The notes under the pieces are model-generated. The model was not told where the DNA came from, made no database searches, and saw only the letters and a list, made by a program, of their open reading frames with translations. This document shows, one piece after another, positions 1 to 8,784 of a DNA stretch of 64,000 nucleotides. Each line of letters starts with the position of its first letter. Position 1 is the stretch's first letter. Source of the DNA: VAZQ01 sp963785745 (lineage in GTDB: Bacteria > Pseudomonadota > Alphaproteobacteria > Rhizobiales > Xanthobacteraceae); contig CAWAWR010000021.1 in NCBI GenBank assembly GCA_963785745.1, forward strand, positions 124,001 to 188,000, given 5' to 3'. The position numbers and the translations under genes are program-made.

Positions 1-71
1 CGTACTGGCCCGGCGCCGAGGGCCGACATCATGGTGACGAGTGCAAACAGGCCCAACGATTTCGCAAACAT
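1..71 (-). CDS. 5' end of a secreted protein gene, cut by window edge
   Basis: Only the first 23 codons are inside the window. They read as a signal peptide: Met-Phe-Ala-Lys, a hydrophobic stretch (SLGLFALVTMM), then small residues. A good ribosome binding site (GGGAGAG) precedes the ATG at 71. The rest of the protein lies off the left edge, so its family cannot be told. Because the neighbourhood is dominated by solute-binding proteins, another such protein is a reasonable guess but is inference only. Confidence 0.55.
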   Translation of the reverse strand, partial: MFAKSLGLFALVTMMSALGAGPV

Positions 72-439
72 GGATGCCTCTCCCTCGCTATTCTTCGATC
101 GATACGCGCCGCCCCTCGCCGGAGTAGCTCAGTTTGTGCCAGGGGATGGTCTGCATGTCGATGAGGCCCGCGAGGCGATCCGAGACGCAAGAGGAATTTG
201 AAGATGGTGTGGGGATGGGTTGAGCCCAGCAGTTTCGGCGATCTGACGGTTTTGAAGAGTGCTGTCGCCGGAGGCCATCTCTGGCGCGAACGCAGGCTGC
301 TAAGTCCTGAGGTTTTCTTTTCCGATACCTTGCAGGCGGAGATTGCCCGGCGCGGCTTACGCATTGCCAGGCACCATCAACTGAAGGCGATTTGACCATG
401 AGCTCCCAGCGATTGCACGGCGGATCATCGGAGGAGGCC
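72..439. other. Intergenic region between divergent genes
   Basis: This stretch separates a minus-strand secreted-protein start from a plus-strand solute-binding protein gene, so it should hold two divergent promoters. A 65-codon plus-strand reading frame (198-395) and an overlapping minus-strand frame both lack recognisable domains. I see no clear -35/-10 pair, tRNA or repeat in it. Confidence 0.4.
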
Positions 440-1474
440 ATGCGGCATATCAGTCGGCGCCTTGTCGTGCGCGCAGCATTGGCGGCGCTTGCGATCTGCG
501 GATGGCCGCATCTGGTACTAGCTGACGCCGTCGCTGAATTCTTCCGCGGCAAGACGATTTCGATGGTCGTCAGCACCGGCACCGGCGGGGGTTATGATGC
601 AGTGGCGCGCGCGTTCGCCCGTCATTTCAGCAATCGCGTGCCCGGAAATCCCACCGTCGTGGTGCAGAATATGCCGGGCGCGGGAGGACTTCGCGCGACG
701 AATTTCCTTTACAACAGTGCGCCGGCCGACGGCACCGCGATCGGCCTCGTGCATGCAAGCATGACCAGCGCCGACCTTCTGTCTCCGACGGGCGCGAAGT
801 TCGACGGCCGGCGGATCAATTGGATCGGCAACATGGGCGGCGAGCCAGGCTTCTGCGTGGCGTGGCACACGTCGCCAGTAAAGACCTTCGACGATATGCT
901 GACGAAGCCGTTCGCTGTCGGCAGCACCGGGACAGGTGCAGGCCTCGATTTTTTCCCGCGCATCATCAACAATCTGTTCGGCGCGCAGATCAAGATTGTC
1001 GCTGGCTATAAGGGCGGCACGGATGTTCTGCTTGCGATGGAGCGGAACGAGGTCGATGGCATCTGCTCGTGGCCGCTCTCCGGCATGGAAACGACAACGC
1101 CCACATGGCTTCCGGAAAAGAAGATCAACCTGCTGGTGCAGTTCGCCCCCGAGAAGCATCCGCGGATGCCGCATGTGCCGCTGATCCTCGACATGGTCAA
1201 GGATCCTGACAGACGTCAGGCGTTGGAGCTGCTGGTTGCCGAGCGTAAGCTGCTAAGGCCGGTGCTTGCACCGCCAGGCATTCCTCGCGACCGGCTGAAT
1301 GCACTCCGCGCCGCTTTCATGGAGACCATGAAGGACCCCGCATTCCGATCGGACGCGAAGAACTTGAGTCCGGATGAAGTTCCCGACGCCGGAGATGTGG
1401 TGCAGAGCTTCATCGAACGTCTGCACAAGATTCCGCCGCATATCGTCAAGCAGGCGATCGCTTTGAAGTCGTAG
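440..1474 (+). CDS. Bug/TctC-like solute-binding protein, divergent GK-core group, Cys pair
   Basis: Predicted periplasmic receptor of 344 residues that would bind a small organic (probably carboxylate) ligand. The start at 440 is chosen because GGAGGAGG lies just upstream; an in-frame ATG at 392 lacks this. A signal peptide (1-29) is followed by the group core EFFRGKT (33-39), the glycine-rich loop TGGGYDAVARAFARHF, and NMPGAGGLRATNFLYN. The family is known to be two alpha/beta lobes closing over the ligand. Cys139 and Cys209 match a pair seen in four other paralogues here at the same 70-residue spacing. No permease gene is adjacent. The next gene, in convergent orientation 32 bases away, encodes a damaged paralogue. 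The ligand is unknown. Confidence 0.85.
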   Translation: MRHISRRLVVRAALAALAICGWPHLVLADAVAEFFRGKTISMVVSTGTGGGYDAVARAFARHFSNRVPGNPTVVVQNMPGAGGLRATNFLYNSAPADGTAIGLVHASMTSADLLSPTGAKFDGRRINWIGNMGGEPGFCVAWHTSPVKTFDDMLTKPFAVGSTGTGAGLDFFPRIINNLFGAQIKIVAGYKGGTDVLLAMERNEVDGICSWPLSGMETTTPTWLPEKKINLLVQFAPEKHPRMPHVPLILDMVKDPDRRQALELLVAERKLLRPVLAPPGIPRDRLNALRAAFMETMKDPAFRSDAKNLSPDEVPDAGDVVQSFIERLHKIPPHIVKQAIALKS

Positions 1475-1506
1475 CTCTCCAGGTACGGCCGAGAGCATGG
1501 TCGATC

Positions 1507-2554
1507 TTACTTGGCCTCGGCCGCCTCGAGAACGTTTCGCGCCCGGCCGTAGATCGCAGGCGGATAATTGGTGAACTGGGTGATGACCTGTTCGGTCTGG
1601 TCGCCCGTCCATGGATCAATCGGCATGTCCTGTTTCGCCGGCCTCCGCCAGGAACAGCGGATCTTTCATGGTTGCGTTGAAAGCGTCCCGCAGCGCCTTG
1701 ACGCGGTCAATCGGGATACCGGGAGGAGCCGAGACGGGACGCCCCAGCGCGTGCGTGCCATAGAGCAGATGCATCACCCGCTTGTCGTCCTCGGTCTTCG
1801 CGAAATCGTAGACGTGAGGAACATCGTTGAGCTCGTTGCTTTTCTCAAATCCCGTCTGGATGATCGCCCTGATCTCTCCGGACTCCCAGTCCTGGCGCCG
1901 CGACGTCTTGAGCGAGGACAGCGCAAATCCGCATCCGCCGTCGACCTCGCCGCGGCTCATCGCCAGCAACACGTCGGTCGAACCGGGATAGCCATTGACG
2001 ATCTGAATGCGGGTCCCGAGCAGTGCATTGAACCCGCGAACATGAATGCTGTTGACGGCCGAAGGGCCGGAAGCCCCAAAGACGACCTTCCTGGCGAAAA
2101 GGTCCTTGAATGAGGCAATGTTCGATCGCTTGTGAACGACGCATGTCCCGATCGTCTGGTCCATGTTTCCGATCCAGGTGAACTTGTCGATCTCGAAATT
2201 GCCCTTGGTTTCGCCGAGCTTCACGGAAAACAGGGTGGACGAGGCAAAGATGCCGATCACCGTGCCGTCCTTCGCGGCGTTGTTGTAGATGTAGTTGGCA
2301 GCGACCAGGCTCCCTGCCCCCGGCATGTTGCGCGGCACCACGAGCGGACTACCGGGAATATGCCGGCCGATGTGCCGCGCAAGTCCACGCATATAGATGT
2401 CATACCCGCCCCCTGGCGGATACCCGATGGTCGCGCTGACCGTCTTTCCCTTGTAGAAGGCCGCGACATCGTCCGACGCATCGGACCGGGTCGCGGCGCT
2501 CGACACGATCATTGCGACTGCGACGAGTGCGATCGCTGCGCGCGTCGCGTTCAT
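1507..2554 (-). pseudogene. Bug/TctC-like solute-binding protein, frameshifted near the 3' end
   Basis: The gene starts at 2554, where AGGGAGAG precedes the ATG (an upstream ATG at 2572 is less well placed), and encodes a signal peptide and an AFYKGKT core at residues 32-38. Cys138 and Cys208 form the 70-spaced pair. At about 1638 the frame breaks: the first frame ends after GETGHAD at 1616. Removing one G of the GG at 1638-1639 restores EAAKQDMPIDPWTG and a normal C-terminus (ending RNVLEAAEAK) that stops at 1507. The last 40-odd residues are therefore lost in the sequence as given. This may be a real mutation or a sequence error. It lies 65 bases downstream of the ThDP-enzyme gene on the same strand and may share its transcript. 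Confidence 0.8.
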
Positions 2555-2619
2555 GTCTCTCTCCCTATACAAGCACAGCGGCCGGAGCCCGGCTGCGAAC
2601 GGTCGAAGCGCGTTGGCGA

Positions 2620-4317
2620 TCAGGCAGCGACCACCACATCAAGAACGGCGGTCCTGCCGGCGCGAACGGCGTCTTGAGCGCGCTTCAGTGCAGCCGGCAA
2701 TGCCTCCGGGTCCTCGACCCGCTCGCCGTAGCCGCCGAACGCTTCGATCACCTTCACGTAGTCCGGGCCATTGATGTGAGTACCCAGATAATTTCCGGTT
2801 TCGACGGCCACGCCTTCCGGATACATGCGCTTGTGCATGTTCTGCATGGCGGCGTACTTCTTGTTGTTGAAGATCACCACCATGATCGGCAGATTGTAAT
2901 CGCGCGAAGCCCCGAAGCATTGAAGGACGGGATTGTACAGGAAGCCGCCGTCGCCAATCAGCGTGACGACCGGCCGGTCCGGGTTGGCAAGCTTCACGCC
3001 GAGCGAGAGCCCAATTCCCTGCCCAAGACCGCCCTGGCGCGTGAACAGGCTTTGCGGCCTGTTCCACCGGATATGCTCACGCAGCAATGCGGTATGAGTC
3101 GTCACCTCGTCGATGTAGATCGTATCGTCAGGCAGCGTTTCGCCCAACGCCGCACACAGCCAGATCGGATCGATCGGCGTCTTCTTGCGAGCAGCCGACT
3201 GCTGGGCGCGCCGCTTCTCCATCAACGCATCGTGCGACGCCGTGAGCTTCGCACGACGTTCGCTGATCTTGTTCTCGTCAAGCGGCATGCCCTTGAGCGC
3301 GCTTGCAATGTCGCGCAACGCCGTGGCCGTGTCGCCTTCCAGATAGATGTTCGCCTGATGGCTCTGGTAGGCCATGTAGGGGCGATGCGGGACGTCATCG
3401 ATATCGACGATGACGGCGTTCGGCGGCTTGTCGCTCGGCGGATACCACGGCGTGCGCGTCTGGATCACGAGGACAAGGTCACTCGTGTCCCAGTACGGCT
3501 TGAAGTCGTGCCCCTGGTGCATCGGATGATCTTTGGGAAAGTTCGCAAAGGTGGCGCCGGGCTTCTCCACGATCGGCAGCGCCACCAGATCGGCCAGAGC
3601 AACCAGTGCGTCAAACGCTTCCGGGGTGCGGCCCGCGCCCTCGGTCATCACGACCGGGTTGCGCGCCTTGGCGATCAACTCCGCCACCCGCGCAATGTCA
3701 TTTTGCGCGCTCACGAGCTTGGGCGCCGGCGGCACGGCGCGCCGCTGTTCCGGCATCGACCAGGCTGCCACCATCGTCTCGTGAGGAATCGACAGATATG
3801 TCGGACCGACCGGCGTGCGTTGCGCCATCTCACCCGCACGGACGATGCTTTCATAAATCGTGTGAGGGCTCGACGTCTGGCAGGCGTATTTGACCAGCGG
3901 CTGAATCAGACACTGAGGTCCGCCGACGATCGACAGGTTGTCTATCCACTGGCGGCCGGGGTCGAAGTCCGGCTGCTCGCCGTAGGTGGTGGATTCACCG
4001 GAAATCACCAGCATCGGAACGCCGGCGATCAAGGCGCCGTGCACCCCCATCATGCCCTGCAGAAGTCCCGAACCGGCGTGCAGCAGAACGGCTTGCATCT
4101 CACCTGTCGCGAGCGTGTAGCCGGCCGCGATATCGACCGCGAGCGTCTCATGCCAGCAGTCCATGAACTTCGGGCCGTTCTGGCCCCGCTGGTCCTGTTT
4201 GGCCATCGCCTCCCATATCGAGGACCACTCCGTGCCCGGGGAGGAAAGGATGTGCTTCACCCCGAGATCACGAATGGCTTCGAGAATGGCGTCGCCGCCG
4301 TCGAGCGTGTTCTTCAT
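2620..4317 (-). CDS. Thiamine-diphosphate-dependent enzyme, acetolactate synthase/benzoylformate decarboxylase family
   Basis: A 565-residue three-domain ThDP enzyme. The N-terminal pyrimidine-binding domain contains the cofactor-activating glutamate (Glu57, in CWHETLAVD). The central domain is about residues 195-345. The C-terminal pyrophosphate domain carries the metal/ThDP motif GDGGF (455-459) ending in NN (484-485). Such enzymes decarboxylate 2-oxo acids or join them to aldehydes. The FAD-region residues typical of true acetolactate synthase are not obvious, so biosynthesis of branched-chain amino acids is unlikely; breakdown of a 2-oxo acid or an acyl-CoA is more likely. It follows an LLM-type monooxygenase gene by 138 bases and precedes a solute-binding protein gene, which suggests a catabolic unit. 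The substrate cannot be named from sequence. Confidence 0.85.
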   Translation of the reverse strand: MKNTLDGGDAILEAIRDLGVKHILSSPGTEWSSIWEAMAKQDQRGQNGPKFMDCWHETLAVDIAAGYTLATGEMQAVLLHAGSGLLQGMMGVHGALIAGVPMLVISGESTTYGEQPDFDPGRQWIDNLSIVGGPQCLIQPLVKYACQTSSPHTIYESIVRAGEMAQRTPVGPTYLSIPHETMVAAWSMPEQRRAVPPAPKLVSAQNDIARVAELIAKARNPVVMTEGAGRTPEAFDALVALADLVALPIVEKPGATFANFPKDHPMHQGHDFKPYWDTSDLVLVIQTRTPWYPPSDKPPNAVIVDIDDVPHRPYMAYQSHQANIYLEGDTATALRDIASALKGMPLDENKISERRAKLTASHDALMEKRRAQQSAARKKTPIDPIWLCAALGETLPDDTIYIDEVTTHTALLREHIRWNRPQSLFTRQGGLGQGIGLSLGVKLANPDRPVVTLIGDGGFLYNPVLQCFGASRDYNLPIMVVIFNNKKYAAMQNMHKRMYPEGVAVETGNYLGTHINGPDYVKVIEAFGGYGERVEDPEALPAALKRAQDAVRAGRTAVLDVVVAA

Positions 4318-4455
4318 TGAGCTGTCTCTACCTTCGTTGCCGTCGAGGCCATGCAGGCTCGGCCTGGCTTCTCCCTAACCTACAGCCAGCATACCCTACC
4401 ATCTCAAATTCGCGCAGATTGCCGCATGATGGGGCCGGGCGTGACCCGGCATCGG

Positions 4456-5784
4456 TTAGCGGTCGAAGAACCGATTTGCCGGCCTTGGCAAACCCAGGTT
4501 TTCCCGCAACGTCTTCCCCTCGTATGCGGTACGAAACAGCCCTCGCCGCTGCAATTCCGGCACAACCTGCTGGACGAAGTCGTCAAGTCCGCCGGGCAGG
4601 TAAGGGAATTGGATCGTAAAGCCGTCCGAAGCCTCCGTCGCAATCCATTCTTCCATTTCATCGACAATCGATTTCGCGGTGCCGACCATCGCCAAGCCGC
4701 CGTGGCCGCCAAGTCGCTGCGCCAACTGCCTCACCGTCAGATTCTCGCGCCGTGCCAGGTCAATCGCTCGCTGGCGGCCGCTTTTCGATGCATTGCTTTC
4801 GGGAATGTCCGGCAACGGTCCGTCAGGATCGAACTTTGAGGCATCGTGGCCAAGCGCAATCGAGAGAGTTCCGATCGCATTGGCATAGTGCACGAGACTA
4901 TCGAGCTTGGCGCGCTTCGCCCGCGCTTCCTCCACATTGTCGCCGACAACGACGAAGCACGCCGGCATAATTTTCATATGCTCGCGAGAACGACCCATTT
5001 TTTCCATCCGGCCTTTCACGTCTGCGTAGAACTGACGTCCCGCCGCCATGCTGCCCTGCGCCGTGAACACCATCTCCGCCGTTTCGGCCGCGAGCTGACG
5101 CCCGGATTCGGAAGCACCGGCCTGTACAATCACCGGCCATCCCTGTACCGGCCGCGCAATGTTGAGTGGCCCGCGCACGCTCAAGAATTCGCCCTTGTGA
5201 TCGAGGACGTGAAGCTTGCTCGGATCGAAGTAGATTCCGGCCTCGGCATCGCGGATGAAGGCGTCGTCCGCCCACGAATCCCATAGGCCCGTCACCACGT
5301 CGTAGAACTCCCTCGCGCGTCGATAACGATCGCCATGCTCCATATGCTCGGAGAGCCCAAAATTCAGGGCAGCGTCAGGATTGGACGTCGTGACGACGTT
5401 CCAGCCGGCGCGGCCGCCGCTGAGATGGTCGAGCGACGCGAAGCGCCTTGCTATGTGATAGGGAGCATCAAACGTCGTAGAGGCCGTGGCGACAAGGCCG
5501 ATATTCTCAGTCACTTGCGACAATGCCGCCAGCATTGTGAAGGGCTCAAACGATGTGACGGTATGGCTGCGTTTGAGCGCCTCGAGCGGCATATTGAGCA
5601 CGGCCATATGATCGGCCATGAAGAAGGCATCGAATTTCGCGTGTTCCAGTGTTTGAATGAAACGCTTCGTATGTTGAAAATTGAAGTTCGCATCCGGGAA
5701 CGCGCCGGGATAACGCCACGCCCCCGTATGAATGCTTGCGGGCCGCATGAAAGCGTTCAGGTGCAGTCGTCGACTTGCGCTCAT
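4456..5784 (-). CDS. LLM-class flavin monooxygenase (NtaA/SnaA/DszA/SoxA type)
   Basis: This 442-residue protein belongs to the luciferase-like FMN-dependent monooxygenases that act on nitrilotriacetate, dibenzothiophene sulfone, alkyl sulfur compounds and similar molecules, using FMNH2 supplied by a separate reductase. Typical blocks are visible: the N-terminal LNAFMRPASIHTGAWRYP, DAFFMADHMAVL, ENIGLVATASTTFDAPYH and LDHLSGGRAGWNVVTT. Length is normal for the family. It is the first gene of a likely unit with the ThDP enzyme and the frameshifted solute-binding protein, and it is divergent from another solute-binding gene at 5919. No reductase gene is adjacent; the flavin reductase-like gene at 22572 is too distant to link with confidence. 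Confidence 0.9.
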   Translation of the reverse strand: MSASRRLHLNAFMRPASIHTGAWRYPGAFPDANFNFQHTKRFIQTLEHAKFDAFFMADHMAVLNMPLEALKRSHTVTSFEPFTMLAALSQVTENIGLVATASTTFDAPYHIARRFASLDHLSGGRAGWNVVTTSNPDAALNFGLSEHMEHGDRYRRAREFYDVVTGLWDSWADDAFIRDAEAGIYFDPSKLHVLDHKGEFLSVRGPLNIARPVQGWPVIVQAGASESGRQLAAETAEMVFTAQGSMAAGRQFYADVKGRMEKMGRSREHMKIMPACFVVVGDNVEEARAKRAKLDSLVHYANAIGTLSIALGHDASKFDPDGPLPDIPESNASKSGRQRAIDLARRENLTVRQLAQRLGGHGGLAMVGTAKSIVDEMEEWIATEASDGFTIQFPYLPGGLDDFVQQVVPELQRRGLFRTAYEGKTLRENLGLPRPANRFFDR

Positions 5785-5918
5785 TGATGATCCTGCGTCA
5801 ACTTGTTCATCGTGACTGCTAAGTCTCTCGAAGGTCAGAGTATCGAATTGGCGGAGGCATTATCACACGACCTGGGGCATCCTAGCGACTAGGATGCGGC
5901 ACAGCGACAGGAGTGGGT

Positions 5919-6944
5919 ATGGCGGCTCGGCTTGCGCTCGGGATTCTGACGCTTCTGCTCGGCACCTCAATCGGCACAGCGGAGCCGGTGGCCGACTTCT
6001 ATCGTGGAAAGACCGTTCAACTGTTGATCGGCTACACGGTCGGCGGCAACTACGACTTCAGCGCACGCCTTCTCGCTCGCCACATTGGACGGCACATCCC
6101 AGGCAACCCGACCGTCGTGCCGCAGAACGTGGCCGGCGCTGGAAGCCTGCGGCTCGCCAACCAGCTCTACAGTGTTGCGCCCAAGGACGGGACCACCTTC
6201 GGCATGGTGGGCCGCAACGTTTCAATGGAACCGCTGATCGGCACGTATGCGCGGACGTTCAATTCACGGCGCTTCACCTGGATCGGCAGCGTCAGCGATG
6301 AAACATCGGTTTGCGTATCCTGGCGCACCTCCAAAGTTAAAAACTGGAACGACATGTTGTCCATACCGTTCACTGTGGGCGGGCAAGGACCGGGCTCCGA
6401 CGACGACAATTTCACGAACATGCTCCGTAACATCTTTGGCGCGAAGGCCCGTCTTGTGGCCGGATATCCCGGTGGAAACGAGATCAACCTTGCGATGGAG
6501 CGCGGCGAGATCGACGCCCGCTGCGGCTGGTCATGGGGCAGCGTCAAGACCACCCGCTCCGACTGGCTTGCCCGCAAGGAGATCAACCTGCTTCTCCAAA
6601 TTGCGTTGCAGGGTGCGAGCGACCTTCCGAACGTGCCGCTGGTGACGGATTTCGCGAAGGCCGATCGCGACAAGCAAATTTTGCGGCTCATCCTCAGCCG
6701 GCAACAGATGGCATGGCCCTTCACCGCCCCACCCGATCTGCCGACGGATCGCGTGGCCGCATTGCGTGCGGCGTTCGACGCAACCATGCACGATCCCGAA
6801 TACCTCGCCGAGGCCAAGAAGCGCGGACTGGAAGTCAATCCGATGAGCGGGGCAGCGATCGACAAGCTGATCGCGGAGCTCTACGAAACGCCGCCCGATC
6901 TTATCGCGGCGGCCAAAGCGGCCATGACAGAACCGGGGAAATAG
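5919..6944 (+). CDS. Bug/TctC-like solute-binding protein, GK-core group, Cys pair
   Basis: A 341-residue exported receptor. The ATG at 5919 has AGGAG five bases upstream; the GTG at 5913 overlaps that site and is less likely. The signal peptide spans about residues 1-21, followed by ADFYRGKT (25-32), GYTVGGNYDFSARLLARHIG and NVAGAGSLRLANQLYS. Cys132 and Cys202 are the 70-spaced pair (contexts SVCVSW and DARCGW). It is transcribed away from the LLM monooxygenase, with 134 bases between the two starts, so the pair may share a regulatory region. It faces another solute-binding gene across a strong hairpin at 7016-7046. Confidence 0.87.
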   Translation: MAARLALGILTLLLGTSIGTAEPVADFYRGKTVQLLIGYTVGGNYDFSARLLARHIGRHIPGNPTVVPQNVAGAGSLRLANQLYSVAPKDGTTFGMVGRNVSMEPLIGTYARTFNSRRFTWIGSVSDETSVCVSWRTSKVKNWNDMLSIPFTVGGQGPGSDDDNFTNMLRNIFGAKARLVAGYPGGNEINLAMERGEIDARCGWSWGSVKTTRSDWLARKEINLLLQIALQGASDLPNVPLVTDFAKADRDKQILRLILSRQQMAWPFTAPPDLPTDRVAALRAAFDATMHDPEYLAEAKKRGLEVNPMSGAAIDKLIAELYETPPDLIAAAKAAMTEPGK

Positions 6945-7015
6945 CAGCGAACGAGAGTCGACCGCACGCCTGCGTAGCGCTGCCATCGTGTCACGATAAC
7001 GTTCTGCCGTTTCTT

Positions 7016-7046
7016 CAAGGCGGGCTTGGTGGCGAAGCCCGCCTTG
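7016..7046. terminator. Perfect 12-bp hairpin between convergent genes
   Basis: CAAGGCGGGCTT at 7016-7027 pairs perfectly with AAGCCCGCCTTG at 7035-7046 across a 7-base loop. It lies between the ends of two convergent solute-binding genes (6944 and 7068). There is no long T tract on either side, so it is an imperfect match to a classic intrinsic terminator, but its place and stability suggest two-way termination. Confidence 0.65.
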
Positions 7047-7067
7047 CTATTCACGGCCGCCCAAACC

Positions 7068-8165
7068 TCACGGCTGCGGAATTTTTGCCCGCTCGACGAT
7101 CGGCTTCCACCTGTCATAGTCAGCGTTGATATTCGCCTCAAGCGCCTCGTGCGCCAAGCTGGTCGGCGTCACGCTCAGCGCCTTCAGCTTTTCGATCGTC
7201 GACGGTTCATTGGCTATTGCGACCAGCTCATCAGCTAGCTTTTTGCGGATGGGCTCAGGCACATTGCGTGGCGTAATAAAGACCGCCGACCAGGTCACTT
7301 CCAGTCCCGGAATGGATTCTGCCAGCGCTGGAATGGACGTATCGAAGCCGTAGCGTTCGAGCGACGACACCGCAATGGCCTTGGCCTTACCGCCCTGCAC
7401 CTGCGGATAGGCGGTCGAGAACTGATCGCAGGTCGCCTGGATTTGTCCGCCGAGCAGATCCTGAATGATCTGGTTCGAGGCACGATATGGCACATGCACC
7501 ATCTTGGTACCTGTGTGTTGGGCGATCAATTCCATGCACAAATGCTGCGAGGTGCCGATGCCGGACGAGCCATAGGCCAGCTTGTCGGGATTGGCCTTGA
7601 TATAGGCGATGAACTCGGGAACCGTCTTCGCCGGCACACTCGGATGCACGATCAGCAAGTTCGGTTGCACGCCGACCATGGCGACAGGCCGAATGTCATT
7701 GCGGCCGTCATAACCGAGCTTCTCCTTGTAGATATGCGGCAGGATGAACAACGTCCCGGCTGTCACGACGCCGATCGTGTAGCCCTCGGGATTGGCTTTC
7801 GCCATCGCGCCGATGCCGATGGAGCCGCCCGCGCCGGTTCTGTTCTCAATCAAGAATGGCTGGCCAAGACGCTGCGAGAGACGGTCGGTGAAAATTCGCG
7901 CTGCGACATCGGTGTTGCCGCCGGCGGCGAAAGGCACGATCACCGTCACCGGCCTGGTCGGCCAATTCTGTGCATGCACCGGAGAAACTATCATTGCGGC
8001 CGCGAACGCAAGGGCAGCAGACGTCCGTGTCAATTTCACTTTCTTACCGAACGAAGAGACGCTGACCTCTTCTGCCGCATGATGGCTTGTTCCGGTCGCG
8101 CTCACAGCATTTGCCCCTGTGACGCCAGAGAGCGCTGCTCCGCGACTAACCTGACGATAGCTCAT
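7068..8165 (-). CDS. Classic TctC/Bug-type solute-binding protein with extended N-terminus
   Basis: A periplasmic receptor of the tripartite tricarboxylate transporter family, with the hallmark WPTRPVTVIVPFAAGGNTDV, ENRTGAGGSIG and VPYRASNQIIQDLLGGQIQ. The start at 8165 is preceded by a strong GGGGAGGAG. That start gives about 45 residues before a normal signal peptide (VKLTRTSAALAFAAAMIVSP, cut after HAQ near residue 66), which is unusual. An alternative GTG at 8039 would begin directly at the signal peptide but has a weak ribosome binding site. No TctA or TctB gene is nearby. Either start gives the same mature protein. Confidence 0.88.
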   Translation of the reverse strand: MSYRQVSRGAALSGVTGANAVSATGTSHHAAEEVSVSSFGKKVKLTRTSAALAFAAAMIVSPVHAQNWPTRPVTVIVPFAAGGNTDVAARIFTDRLSQRLGQPFLIENRTGAGGSIGIGAMAKANPEGYTIGVVTAGTLFILPHIYKEKLGYDGRNDIRPVAMVGVQPNLLIVHPSVPAKTVPEFIAYIKANPDKLAYGSSGIGTSQHLCMELIAQHTGTKMVHVPYRASNQIIQDLLGGQIQATCDQFSTAYPQVQGGKAKAIAVSSLERYGFDTSIPALAESIPGLEVTWSAVFITPRNVPEPIRKKLADELVAIANEPSTIEKLKALSVTPTSLAHEALEANINADYDRWKPIVERAKIPQP

Positions 8166-8313
8166 AGTTTCTCCTCCCCATTTGTTTTTTGTGACGGCAA
8201 CCGTTTTGGAAAGTCGCCGACTTCCGCAGCAAGTTTGCGCATGGCGCTTCAGCGCAGAACATCTCGGGGACAAACAGGAACCGAACCGCGGCCCAAAAGT
8301 GAGTAGAAAGTTC

Positions 8314-8389
8314 TGGTGCCCAGGGGCGGGATCGAACCACCGACACTGCGATTTTCAATCGCATGCTCTACCAACTGAGCTACCTGGGC
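8314..8389 (-). tRNA. tRNA-Phe (GAA)
   Basis: On the minus strand the 76-base sequence folds as a cloverleaf. The acceptor stem GCCCAGG pairs with CCTGGGC, followed by encoded ACCA. The D arm contains AGCTCAGTTGGTAGAGC. The anticodon stem TGCGA/TCGCA encloses the loop TTGAAAA with anticodon GAA, and the T arm contains GGTTCGATCC. Its position beside yacG and maf is typical for Rhizobiales. Confidence 0.97.
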
Positions 8390-8496
8390 GCCGAGAACCC
8401 GCCGGACGGCGGGCGTGTGAAGCGCGGGGCGTTATAGAGGCTGATTGGGGCACTGTCCAGAACGGGGCCGGAACGCGGAAAACCGCGCAATCCGGT

Positions 8497-8706
8497 TCAG
8501 CCGCGGCCTTCCTCGCCCGCGCGTTCGCCGCGCTGGCCGTCCTCGTCCTCCTCCTCTTTCCCGGGCACGGCATAGACGCCGGACAGCCAGCGATTGAGGT
8601 CCACGTCGGTGCAGCGCTTGGAGCAGAACGGCCGGAACGCCTCCACGACCGGTTTGGCGCAGATCGGGCATCGTGCAGCGGGGCGAGAGCCGGTTTGGTC
8701 CGTCAT
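8497..8706 (-). CDS. yacG: YacG-type zinc-binding protein (DNA gyrase inhibitor family)
   Basis: A 69-residue protein with a four-cysteine zinc site: CPIC at 13-16 and CSKRC at 28-32, followed by DLNRWLSGVYAVPG, which is the conserved core of YacG. The E. coli member binds GyrB and inhibits its activity. The acidic, glycine-rich tail is typical of alphaproteobacterial members. It is downstream of maf on the same strand, the usual arrangement, but a dispersed palindromic repeat (8736-8784) now lies between them. Confidence 0.92.
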   Translation of the reverse strand: MTDQTGSRPAARCPICAKPVVEAFRPFCSKRCTDVDLNRWLSGVYAVPGKEEEDEDGQRGERAGEEGRG

Positions 8707-8735
8707 GGCGCTGATATGGGAATCGCTACCCGTTG

Positions 8736-8784
8736 GCGCATGATCTTATCCGAAAACCGGTGGCCACTTTTCGGGATCATGCGC
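8736..8784. repeat. Dispersed palindromic repeat (Bradyrhizobiaceae type)
   Basis: A 49-base imperfect palindrome: GCGCATGATC (8736-8745) is mirrored exactly by GATCATGCGC (8775-8784), with an inner CCGAAAA/TTTTCGG pair flanking a CCGGTGGCCA centre. I recognise this pattern as a repeat scattered in intergenic regions of Bradyrhizobium and Rhodopseudomonas genomes (recalled knowledge, not searched). It abuts the maf stop codon and could act as a terminator or mRNA-stabilising stem between maf and yacG. Confidence 0.8.

Noticed and set aside
198..395. A 65-codon plus-strand frame before the first receptor gene
   Set aside because: No domain; AGAGGA is 8-9 bases from a possible start, but nothing else supports it. 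Left as part of the intergenic region.
2512..4320. A 602-codon plus-strand frame
   Set aside because: Antisense to the ThDP enzyme; composition is typical of GC-rich shadow frames, and no domain is present.
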